A stretch of 64,000 nucleotides of DNA. Source: GCA-2687025 sp964473525. GTDB lineage: Bacteria; Poribacteria; WGA-4E; GCA-2687025. Of the stretch, positions 8,944-16,602 are shown piece by piece; positions within the stretch are counted from its first letter, which is position 1, and each line of letters begins with the position of its first letter. The notes beneath the pieces are model-generated. The model searched no databases. It saw only the letters and a program-made list of their open reading frames with translations, and was not told the origin of the DNA. A program made the position numbers and the translations under genes. Where the stretch lies: contig CAYYPK010000002.1 in assembly GCA_964473525.1 (NCBI GenBank), positions 1 to 64,000 of the forward strand. Direction: 5' to 3'.

Positions 8944-9663
8944 ATGCTGGGTCGCGCGCGTGTCTCGGGGCTAGTGCTCTGTGGCTGCTTGGTGGCTTCT
9001 AGCGCGTCTGTGTGCCACTCCGGGGTGCTGTTTTCCGACGACTTTGAGTCTGGAAGCCTCGACAGGTGGAACGTCGTGACCGGGACGTGGATCGTCGAGG
9101 AGGAGGATGGCAACCACTACGCCCGCACCGACGGAGGCCCGTTCCGGGTCATGAACATCGCTGGGGTTGTGTTCGGCGATGTCACGATGTCCGCGCGTAT
9201 CTGGCACGTGTCGAAGGACCACGGCGCCAATATCTACGCCCGCAACGACCGGGCGACACGCGACGACGTGCGCCACAGCGGGTATTGGTTCGGGATCAGC
9301 GGCGCGCTAGACGCCGCGGGCTGGGGCATGTTCCGCCAGGGCGGGCAGACTGTCGAGGACGTGCTCGTGGCGTCGACCGCCCTCGACTCCTGGGTCAGGG
9401 TTGAGGTGACTATGGCGGGACGATCAGCGACAATGACCGCGGCCTTGGAGGACGGCGGGGTTCTCGGGGAAGCGTCGTTCGACATCCCCGACATCGCCGA
9501 AGCCTCCGGCCTCGATATGCCCGAGGGGTTCTTCGGATTCATCGTCGCTGGCGCGCAGGTGCGCGTGGACGACGTAGTCGTTACCGGCGACGCGGATTCC
9601 GTCGTCGTGCAGCCCGAGGGTAGCACGGCCATCTTGTGGGCGTCGCTGAAGACGGCCCCCTAG
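8944..9663 (+). CDS. Secreted beta-sandwich protein with LamG-like tail motif
   Basis: A 239-residue exported protein. ATG 8944 has a near-perfect AAGGAGG site seven bases upstream. The N-terminus LGRARVSGLVLCGCLVASSASVCHS is a signal peptide, possibly a lipoprotein one although the lipobox (LCGC) is atypical. The mature part begins LFSDDFESGSLDRWNVVTGTWIVEEE, characteristic of secreted concanavalin A-like/3-keto-disaccharide-hydrolase-type (DUF1080-like) sandwiches. It continues with GYWFGISG, WVRVEVTMAGRSATMTAAL and VRVDDVVVTGD. The last residues (PEGSTAILWASLKTAP) share the W-x-x-x-K tail of the two LamG proteins. No catalytic residues can be assigned. Confidence 0.75.
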   Translation: MLGRARVSGLVLCGCLVASSASVCHSGVLFSDDFESGSLDRWNVVTGTWIVEEEDGNHYARTDGGPFRVMNIAGVVFGDVTMSARIWHVSKDHGANIYARNDRATRDDVRHSGYWFGISGALDAAGWGMFRQGGQTVEDVLVASTALDSWVRVEVTMAGRSATMTAALEDGGVLGEASFDIPDIAEASGLDMPEGFFGFIVAGAQVRVDDVVVTGDADSVVVQPEGSTAILWASLKTAP

Positions 9664-9700
9664 AAACTGCCCGAGACCGCACCATGACGAGAGGCGCCGA

Positions 9701-10840
9701 ATGAAAATCGCGAGTGTCGACCAGTACTTCCCACGTCGCAGAACGCGCCTCGTCAAAGTGACGACGGACACCGGCATCGTCGGCTGGGGCGAGACGACCC
9801 TCGAGGGGAAGCCCAAGAGCACCGTCGCCGCCGTCGAGGAGATGGCGGAATACCTGGTCGGCAAGGATCCCCTCCGCATAGAGCATCACTGGCAGCACAT
9901 CTACCGCTCGGCGTTCTACCGCGGCGGGAACGTGCTGATGACGGCGCTGTCTGGGATCGACCAGGCTCTGTGGGACATCAAGGGCAAGCACTACGCTGCG
10001 CCCATCTACGAACTGCTGGGCGGCGCCGTGCGCGACCGCATCCGCATCTACGCCCACTGGGGCATACGCAGTATGGACGAGCGCAGCCTGTCCCACGCGC
10101 GCCAACGGCTAGAGACGCTACAAGAGCGCGGCTACACCGCGTACAAGGCTGGCCCTGGCGGGAAATGGCGCGCGCACGAGCCGCCCGCGATGGTGGATGA
10201 GTTCGTGAAGCGCGCGTACACCATGCGCGAGTGGGTCGGACCCGACATCGAGCTGGCGTTCGACTTCCACGGCAAGATGACGCCCGCGATGGCGATTGAG
10301 GTGTGCGACCAGCTCAAGGGCATGCGACCCATGTTCGTCGAGGAGCCCGTGCCTCAAGAGAACGTGGATGCGCTGAAGCTTGTCTCCGACCACGTGCCGT
10401 TCCCAATCGCCACGGGCGAACGGTTTCTCACACGCTGGGGATTCCGCGAGTGCCTGGAGAAGGGGGCGGCCGCGCTCATCCAACCGGACGCCTCGCACGT
10501 TGGTGGGATCAGCGAACTCCGGCGGGTCGCCGCGATGGCGGAGGTCTACTACGTCCACGTGCTCCCGCATTGCGCGATTGGCCCCGTGGCGTTCTCCGCA
10601 TGCCTACAGGTCGACGCCGCGACTCCCAACTTCCTTGCGCAGGAACAGATCGAGGCCGGTCTAGGCGACGGGCTCCTCACTGAGCCGTGGGAAGTGACGG
10701 ACGGACACATTGAGCTACCGACAAAGCCCGGCCTGGGCATCGACATCGTCGAGGACGACCTCGCTGAGGAGCCGCGCTACGAGGAGGAGCTCGGCGGCGA
10801 GTACTTCTACGAAAACGACGGAAGCGTCGCTGACTGGTAG
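9701..10840 (+). CDS. Galactonate dehydratase-like enolase-superfamily enzyme
   Basis: A 379-residue mandelate racemase/muconate-lactonizing family member, closest in pattern to D-galactonate dehydratase (DgoD). Metal ligands are visible in order: ELAFDFHGK (Asp, with the general-acid/base His two residues on), PMFVEEP (Glu), ATGERF (Glu). The second catalytic pair is QPDASHVGG (Asp) and HVLPHCAIGP (His). The capping domain has TDTGIVGWGETTLEG and SGIDQALWDIKGK. Such enzymes abstract the alpha proton of acid sugars and remove water. The phytanoyl-CoA dioxygenase starts 10 bp downstream, so they are probably cotranscribed. The acid-sugar substrate is not proven. Confidence 0.85.
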   Translation: MKIASVDQYFPRRRTRLVKVTTDTGIVGWGETTLEGKPKSTVAAVEEMAEYLVGKDPLRIEHHWQHIYRSAFYRGGNVLMTALSGIDQALWDIKGKHYAAPIYELLGGAVRDRIRIYAHWGIRSMDERSLSHARQRLETLQERGYTAYKAGPGGKWRAHEPPAMVDEFVKRAYTMREWVGPDIELAFDFHGKMTPAMAIEVCDQLKGMRPMFVEEPVPQENVDALKLVSDHVPFPIATGERFLTRWGFRECLEKGAAALIQPDASHVGGISELRRVAAMAEVYYVHVLPHCAIGPVAFSACLQVDAATPNFLAQEQIEAGLGDGLLTEPWEVTDGHIELPTKPGLGIDIVEDDLAEEPRYEEELGGEYFYENDGSVADW

Positions 10841-10849
10841 GCCCCGCCC

Positions 10850-11614
10850 ATGGCTCCGCCACTGACCACCGAGCAACTGAGGCGCTGTGAGGAGGACGGT
10901 TACCTGCTTGCGTCCGGGCTGGTACCCGACGACGTCTCGAGCGAGGCCGCGGCCTCCATGTGGCGCCTGCTCGACATGGACCCCAACGACTCGGCCACCT
11001 GGGACGAGGTTCCACGCGAATTCCAGCACGCCGCGGGCAGCGGCCGCTACGAGCTGTACGGGATCCAGGACTCGGCCGTCATGGCGTGCTGCACGGATGC
11101 GTTCCTGGCCGCGGCTGCCCAGCTAGTGGGCGACACACGCGAGGCGATCCACCGGCCGGACGCCGCACAGGCGCTCCATGCGTTCCCTATCCAGGGACAG
11201 TGGCGCGCGCCCGGCCCGCACGTGGACGGCATTCCGCGCGAGTGCGCGCACCGCACGTTCCCAGGACCGTACCGGTTGACGGCGCTCGTCTACCTGAGCG
11301 ATGTCCCGCCGCATGGCGGCGGAACGATGGCTTGGCCGGGTTCGCACACGAGGGTGGAAGAGCTCGCGAGGTCGGATCCAGTCAGATACGAACATCTGTA
11401 TCAGCTACAGCCGGGCATAGCCAGCCTCGACTTGGGCGATGGCGTGGAGCTGACGCCGCGCCGTGGCGATGTCCTGTTCTTCCGTCACCTCTGGGCGCAT
11501 GGCGCCACGCCGAACGTGTCGAGGAGCCCTCGTCTCGCCATGCGGTGGCTCTGCTCGGGCGACTGCTGCCTGAAGTGGAGCAAGACGGACGCCTGGAACA
11601 ACTGGGCGCCGTGA
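10850..11614 (+). CDS. Phytanoyl-CoA dioxygenase family protein
   Basis: A 254-residue Fe(II)/2-oxoglutarate oxygenase of the PhyH family. It opens with LTTEQLRRCEEDGYLLASGLV, the standard N-terminal helix. Iron ligands are GPHVDG (H-x-D) and the distal His in FRHLWAHGATPN; SPRLAMRW carries the 2-oxoglutarate-binding Arg. YLSDVPPHGGGTMAWPGSH is the usual conserved centre. It follows the galactonate dehydratase-like gene by 9 bp. Bacterial PhyH proteins hydroxylate diverse small molecules, so the name reflects the family and not phytanate metabolism. Confidence 0.85.
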   Translation: MAPPLTTEQLRRCEEDGYLLASGLVPDDVSSEAAASMWRLLDMDPNDSATWDEVPREFQHAAGSGRYELYGIQDSAVMACCTDAFLAAAAQLVGDTREAIHRPDAAQALHAFPIQGQWRAPGPHVDGIPRECAHRTFPGPYRLTALVYLSDVPPHGGGTMAWPGSHTRVEELARSDPVRYEHLYQLQPGIASLDLGDGVELTPRRGDVLFFRHLWAHGATPNVSRSPRLAMRWLCSGDCCLKWSKTDAWNNWAP

Positions 11615-11633
11615 CGACGCGCGACCAGGCCGG

Positions 11634-11894
11634 CTACAGGTACTCGAGTGGGTCGACCAGGGAGAATGCCGGCGCTGCTTGGACCAGGCTACGCAGGATG
11701 GCAGCGTGTCCGGCCCCGTGGATCACGAAGATCCGGTCTTCGTCCTCCACGACACGCGCTAGGTTCGCGAAGATGCGCACGTTGCGGTCCCGCCACGCGG
11801 GGAGAACCTCCGCCCCGACGTAGCCCCGCCCGCGTCCCACCTTCGTCAGCCACACGTACGTCGGCTCGGACGGACTCATAGCAATACCACACAC
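11634..11894 (-). pseudogene. C-terminal remnant of a DUF5694 protein
   Basis: An 86-codon open frame whose residues from about 35 onward read RNVRIFANLARV, DRIFVIHGAGHAAILRSLV and PAFSLVDPLEYL. This is the C-terminal signature of DUF5694 proteins, which are normally two to three times longer (TraB/Tiki-like fold). No matching N-terminal half is visible in any minus-strand frame upstream (11895-12200). It is most simply a 5'-truncated gene relic; a short independent protein is possible but would lack half of the fold. Confidence 0.6.
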
Positions 11895-12264
11895 GTCTAG
11901 TCACGTGATGCCGGCCCCACAGCACGACCCGCTACGCATACGGAGCAGGCGCGCCATCCGGCGCGGGACAGTAGCGCGCGAGTACCCGCGCCCGTCTGCC
12001 CGCGGCCCCGCGAGGCGAGCGGGGCGTTTCCCTGGCGATCTAGGACAAGTTGGTACGGTCCATGGAGCCGCCAGGAGGACGCTCAGCAAGGGCGGGGAGC
12101 GGGTCTGATGGAGAAGCAAGATGACTCAGCAAGGTGTTCTGCTTGCACGAAGGGCAGGCCGGAGCGGAAGATAGTCTCGGATAGCTGTGCAAGACGACCA
12201 GCCGCAGACCACGGATAGTGGCGGCGGCCGGCGCGTGGTTCGTCGCGAGCGAGGAGGGCTCACA
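11895..12264. other. Non-coding stretch between the DUF5694 relic and a LamG gene
   Basis: No protein-like frame was recognised. A 7-bp hairpin (12005-12025, GCCCCGC-type arms) is followed by GTTTCC, which could end a plus-strand transcript. The 3' end carries the GAGGAGGG ribosome-binding site (12251-12258) of the LamG gene at 12265. Confidence 0.4.
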
Positions 12265-13029
12265 ATGCGACCCGCAGGATATCTGCTTCTGCTCATGCTA
12301 GCGACGTTCGGTGTCGCGACGCTGGCTACGTCTCAGGAACTGGTGCTGTATTACCCCTTTGAGGGCGCGGGCGACACGGTTTCTGACGAGTCGGGCCACG
12401 GGAACGACGGAGAGTTTGACAACGGCTCCGCTCAGCGGGTGGACAGCGTGAGCCCCCGTCACGGACAAGCCATGCAATTCGCATCGGCCGAACGCATTGC
12501 GATACCCGAGAGCGACACTCTGAAGATCGGCACGGAGATCTCGTTCATGATGTGGGTCAGGAAGGCCGACGAAGTGGGCGGCACCGGCACGCTTCCGCGC
12601 ATCATCTCCCGCACGGGTGACCAGCACGAACTGGCTATGGACAGTGGGCACATGGTGCGAGGCAACTTCGCCTACTACTTCGGCGGCGCCCCCGGGTGGA
12701 CCACCGGTATGCCCGTAGACATGGAATGGCGGCATATCGCCCTGACATTCGACGGTAGCGACTACGTGATCTACCTGGGTGGTGAGGAGGCCGCGCAGCT
12801 ACCCTCAGCTGTCGGCAAGGACTTCACCGGGACGGTGTACATCGGTTCACGTCACAACGGCATGGCTGAGGCCTACGCGGGGCTTCTGGATGAGTTCGCG
12901 ATCTACGCGGGCGTCCTGGACCAGCCAGCGATCCAGCAGGCCATCGACGGCGGCGTGCAGGACCAGCTGGCGGTGGGCCCGTCGGGTCGCCTTGCGTCCG
13001 TTTGGGGAGACCTCAAGCAGGGCGATTGA
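12265..13029 (+). CDS. Secreted LamG domain protein
   Basis: A 254-residue exported protein. ATG 12265 follows a strong GAGGAGGG site, and the N-terminus MRPAGYLLLLMLATFGVATLA is a signal peptide. The mature protein is one LamG_3 jelly roll: LVLYYPFEGAGDTVSDESGHGNDGE, ISFMMWVRK, EWRHIALTFDG, DYVIYLGGE, then AYAGLLDEFAIYAGVLDQPAI. It is close in length and layout to the product of 164-949 and ends with the same kind of tail (SGRLASVWGDLKQGD). Ligand binding is expected from the family; the ligand is unknown. Confidence 0.85.
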   Translation: MRPAGYLLLLMLATFGVATLATSQELVLYYPFEGAGDTVSDESGHGNDGEFDNGSAQRVDSVSPRHGQAMQFASAERIAIPESDTLKIGTEISFMMWVRKADEVGGTGTLPRIISRTGDQHELAMDSGHMVRGNFAYYFGGAPGWTTGMPVDMEWRHIALTFDGSDYVIYLGGEEAAQLPSAVGKDFTGTVYIGSRHNGMAEAYAGLLDEFAIYAGVLDQPAIQQAIDGGVQDQLAVGPSGRLASVWGDLKQGD

Positions 13030-13165
13030 TGTAAGCTCGCCTGCCCACGCGAGCCAACTGCGCCGCCCGGCAAGGGTCAACGAGCGGTCGAGGCGACACC
13101 AACCCGAGAGCCGTACTGGACAGCTCCCGGGCTGATGGCCGCGTGTCCGCAGCCGAGCGGGCCGC

Positions 13166-16159
13166 TCAGGCGTCATCTCTCTGGAGCAGACGCGCCAACT
13201 CCTGGACCATCTCCGCGCCGTCGCCGCCCTGGAGGAGCTCGGCCAGGCGTCCCATGGCCTCGGTTCCCTCCTCGGACGACTCGAGGTCCAGCTTGAATCG
13301 CGACACAAGCTCCTGCTGCTCATCCGCCATTGAGAACAGTTCGCCAGCGGAGGACTGCGCGCCGCTAGCTCCCTGCGCGGTATCCCGAGCCGCCTGGGCG
13401 ACTCCGCTGATGTTCTCGGAGATCTCGATGCCCCCAGCAGCGGCCCGCGTGATGCTCTCGGACATCTCGCTAGTCGTGGCGGTCTGCTGTTCGACGGCGG
13501 TGGCGATGATCGCCTGCACGTCGTTGATCTCCTGAATCAGCGTATTGACGGCGAGGGTGGCGTCCGTCGCCTCAGCCGTGTCCGCCTGGATGTTCTCGAT
13601 CTTCTCGGAGATCACCTCCGTCGATCGCGCGGTCTCCTTCGCCAGGTCCTTGACTTCGTTGGCGACCACGGCAAACCCACGTCCCACCTCGCCGGCGCGC
13701 GCAGCCTCAATCGTCGCGTTCAGCGCGAGCAGGTTCGTCTGTTCGGCAATGGACGTGATGAGCTTGACGACATCGCCCACTTCGGAGGTGCTCACACCGA
13801 GCTTGTCGATGATGCTGTTCGCTCGGTGCGTCTTGTCGACAGCGTCCGCTGCCATGCGGGACGCCTTGCTGGCGTTGGAGGATATCTCGCCGATGCTGGC
13901 GGTCATCTCCTCAATCGCCGCCGAGATCGTCTGAAGGCTGTCGCTGACCGTCTGCGCGCTGCTCGAGACGACATCCGCTTGCGCGGACGTTTCCTCGGCG
14001 TTGGCCCCCATCTGCTGGCTGACTTCCATGAGAGCGTTCGACGCTTCGTTGACCCGCGCGCCGTTGTCACGGATGACACGCAGGTTGTCGCGGAGCCCCC
14101 GCATGAAGTCGCGCAAGCCTTCGCCCATCTGACCGATTGCGTCCTCACCGGCGACGAAGACATCGTGGGTTAGGTCGCCGTCGGCCGCCGACCGCACGAC
14201 CTCCAGCATGTCGTCTACCTTGGTCTGGAGAACGCGCGCCTCCTCACGCTCGCGCTCGCTCGCCGCGCGGCGCTCCTCCTCGAGGGCAAGCCTCTCAGTG
14301 ATGAAGTCCCACGTCACCATGATCCCTACCTTCTCGCCATCGAGACTGTTGATGGGCGAGATCAGGAGCACCGCGGTTTCGGCCCCAATCGTCAGCTGAG
14401 CGGTGTGGGGCAGGTTGGCGTCCTCCGCCAGAAACCGACGCTGGTGACGGGGGTTCTTGTGAAAGATATCGATGCTGGAGCCGACCACCTCATCCACCGG
14501 CACGGGAAGCTCGTCCGCGATGCGCTCCAACCCCTTGGCCATCGACGGGTTGATATACTCGATGACGAGGTCCAGGTTCGCCATCATGATGTTGGTAGGC
14601 GCGCTCTCGACCACGCTCTGGGCCTTGGCGGCCTCCGCCGCCCGCACTGCGGCGTGCTTCTGCGCCGTGATGTCGCTCGCGTACTTGACTACCTTGAAGG
14701 GGACGCCGTTGAGGTCGAGTATGGGGTTGTAGGACGCCTGTATCCACACCTCCTTGCCGCCTTTGCCGAGACGCCTGTATTCGCCGGTCTGGTGTTCGCC
14801 GGCGTCGAGCGCATCCCAGAACGCCCTGTACTCCGGGCCGCTTGCATACGAGGGCTCAGCGAAGAGCGAGTGGTGCTGTCCCTGGATCTCCTCCAGTGAG
14901 TATCCCATCACGCCGAGGAAGTTCTCGTTCGCCGAGATGATCGTGCCGTCCAGCTCGAACTCAATGACCGCCTGGGCCTTGCAGATGGCGTCGATCTGAC
15001 CCTCGTAGTCGGCGGTTGCGAGCTTGTGGTCGGTCACGTCAGTGGCGTACTTGACTACCTTGAAGGGGACGCCGTTGAGGTCGAGTATGGGGTTGTAGGA
15101 CGCCTGTATCCAGACTTCCCTGCCGCCCCTGCCGAGGCGCTTGTACTCCCCGGTCTGGTATTCGCCTGCGCGGAGAGCATCCCAGAAGGCGCCGTACTCA
15201 GCGCTCGTGGCATACTGCTCTTCGGCGAACATCGAGTGATGCTGTCCCCTGATCTCGTCCAACGAATACCCCATGGCGCCCAGGAAATTCTCGTTCGCCG
15301 TGACGATCGTTCCGTCCAGCTCGAACTCAATCACGGCTTGCGCCTTGCCGATCGCGTCGATCTGGCCCTCGTAATTGGCTGTCGCGAGCCTGTGTTCGGT
15401 CACGTCAGTGGCGTACTTGACCACCTTGAACGGCTTGCCGTTGAGGTCGAGTATGGGGTTGTAGGACGCCTGTATCCACACCTCCCTGCCGCCCTTGCCA
15501 ACGCGCTTGAACTCTCCGGTCTGGTATTCGCCCGCGCGGAGAGCACCCCAGAAGGCGTTGTATTCATCGCTTGTCGCGTACTGCTCGTCTGCGAACATCG
15601 AGTGGTGTTGTCCCTGGATCTCCTCCAGCGAGTAACCCATGGCGCCCAGGAAGTTCTCGTTCGCCGAGATGATCGTGCCGTCCAGCTCGAACTCGATGAC
15701 AGCTTGCACCTTGCCGATCGCGGCGATCTGTCCCATCAGATCAGCGTTGGCCTCGCGAAGACCGACGTCCTCCCAATCGACGACATACGCTACTGGCTCG
15801 CCATTGGCGTCAGCGATGGAAGCCACGTGCGTGCGCATGGCGACAGGCCCTGCGGCGAGGCGCTCGGAGCGGTTCGCCTCGGAGTTCTGACGCGCGTTCT
15901 CCACATGCTGAACGAGCAACTCAGTGACGCCGACGCCGCTTGCTTCCATCACGTCGGACTCAATCGCGCTCGTTCTCGCGACTGCGGAAGCGTTCGAGTA
16001 GACGAGCTTCGCGTCGGCGTCCAGCACAACAACTGGAGTCTGCACGTAGTCATATGATCTGCAGACGACCTCCAACATGCTCTTGTCGATGTGAACGTCG
16101 CTGTTGGTGATATTCGCAGGGCCAGCGGACGATGCATTCTGCGCGCGGTCAATCGCCAT
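13166..16159 (-). CDS. Soluble multi-PAS methyl-accepting chemotaxis protein
   Basis: A 997-residue receptor without a TM helix, so probably cytoplasmic. Order: a divergent N-terminal PAS (about 28-135), three tandem near-identical 122-residue PAS domains (143-264, 265-386, 387-508), each with VIEFELDGTI and GYSL.EI.GQHHS and ending in KYA(T/S)D(V/I)T, a fourth PAS-like domain (about 515-625), a HAMP-like segment (AAADGDLTHDVFVAGEDAIGQM), and the MCP signalling domain with the hairpin tip EQTNLLALNATIEAARAGEVGRGFAVVANEV. No C-terminal CheR pentapeptide is seen. The GQHHSMF and YQTGE motifs are typical of haem- or flavin-type Aer/PAS_9 receptors, but the ligand is not established. No che genes are in the window. 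Confidence 0.92.
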   Translation of the reverse strand: MAIDRAQNASSAGPANITNSDVHIDKSMLEVVCRSYDYVQTPVVVLDADAKLVYSNASAVARTSAIESDVMEASGVGVTELLVQHVENARQNSEANRSERLAAGPVAMRTHVASIADANGEPVAYVVDWEDVGLREANADLMGQIAAIGKVQAVIEFELDGTIISANENFLGAMGYSLEEIQGQHHSMFADEQYATSDEYNAFWGALRAGEYQTGEFKRVGKGGREVWIQASYNPILDLNGKPFKVVKYATDVTEHRLATANYEGQIDAIGKAQAVIEFELDGTIVTANENFLGAMGYSLDEIRGQHHSMFAEEQYATSAEYGAFWDALRAGEYQTGEYKRLGRGGREVWIQASYNPILDLNGVPFKVVKYATDVTDHKLATADYEGQIDAICKAQAVIEFELDGTIISANENFLGVMGYSLEEIQGQHHSLFAEPSYASGPEYRAFWDALDAGEHQTGEYRRLGKGGKEVWIQASYNPILDLNGVPFKVVKYASDITAQKHAAVRAAEAAKAQSVVESAPTNIMMANLDLVIEYINPSMAKGLERIADELPVPVDEVVGSSIDIFHKNPRHQRRFLAEDANLPHTAQLTIGAETAVLLISPINSLDGEKVGIMVTWDFITERLALEEERRAASEREREEARVLQTKVDDMLEVVRSAADGDLTHDVFVAGEDAIGQMGEGLRDFMRGLRDNLRVIRDNGARVNEASNALMEVSQQMGANAEETSAQADVVSSSAQTVSDSLQTISAAIEEMTASIGEISSNASKASRMAADAVDKTHRANSIIDKLGVSTSEVGDVVKLITSIAEQTNLLALNATIEAARAGEVGRGFAVVANEVKDLAKETARSTEVISEKIENIQADTAEATDATLAVNTLIQEINDVQAIIATAVEQQTATTSEMSESITRAAAGGIEISENISGVAQAARDTAQGASGAQSSAGELFSMADEQQELVSRFKLDLESSEEGTEAMGRLAELLQGGDGAEMVQELARLLQRDDA
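14636..15733 (-). repeat. Three tandem 366-bp PAS-coding repeats
   Basis: Units 15733-15368, 15367-15002 and 15001-14636 each encode 122 residues and are highly similar in DNA as well as protein. Stretches around the PILDLNG and WIQASYN codons are almost unchanged. This indicates a recent in-frame tandem amplification inside the chemoreceptor gene. Confidence 0.9.
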
Positions 16160-16602
16160 CGTGTTACTCGGACTCCTGTTGGCGCCAGCGCGGCGTGCGA
16201 CCGGGAACAGGCCGGTCGACTAGCTAGGCTGGAGCGTGCCTTGCTGTCGTGTCCCACATGATTCCGACCCAGCCTGAGCGCGCGCGCGTCGAGGCCGGCC
16301 GAAGACACTTCAGTGTGGGACATCGGCCGAACGGCCTCCGTCAGGCGTATCCCCACAAATCACGCTTCTGGTGTCAGCTCGCCCCGGTGCGTGTAAGCCT
16401 TTGCCCTCGCCACGTAAGGTATTCGCCTCGTGGCGTGTGTTAACGAAGGTCGCGGCAGCGGTCTATCTCTGCCGCCACCCTGCGCAACCCACGCCGACGC
16501 TCCGGTGTGACGCGCCTGTGCGCAGTAACTGCTTGGTGGCGCGAATTCCCGCTTGCCCTCCCCGACCTGCTCCCTGACAATGACGGCGAGGATAAGCAAG
16601 CC
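16160..16602. other. Divergent intergenic region with nested inverted repeats
   Basis: No convincing gene. A nested hairpin lies at 16297-16328: outer arms GGCCGA/TCGGCC, inner arms ACACT/AGTGT. A separate 8-bp inverted repeat GTCCCACA (16251-16258)/TGTGGGAC (16314-16321) overlaps it, so the two structures would compete. An AGGATAAG leader element (16589-16596) before the GTG at 16603 is shared with sister genes. A long antisense frame across the start of the next gene is a shadow. Confidence 0.4.

Noticed and set aside
15026..16057. Long plus-strand open frame of 343 codons opposite the chemoreceptor PAS repeats
   Set aside because: It is the antisense shadow of the repeated PAS codons in high-GC DNA, repeats in step with them, and resembles no protein family.
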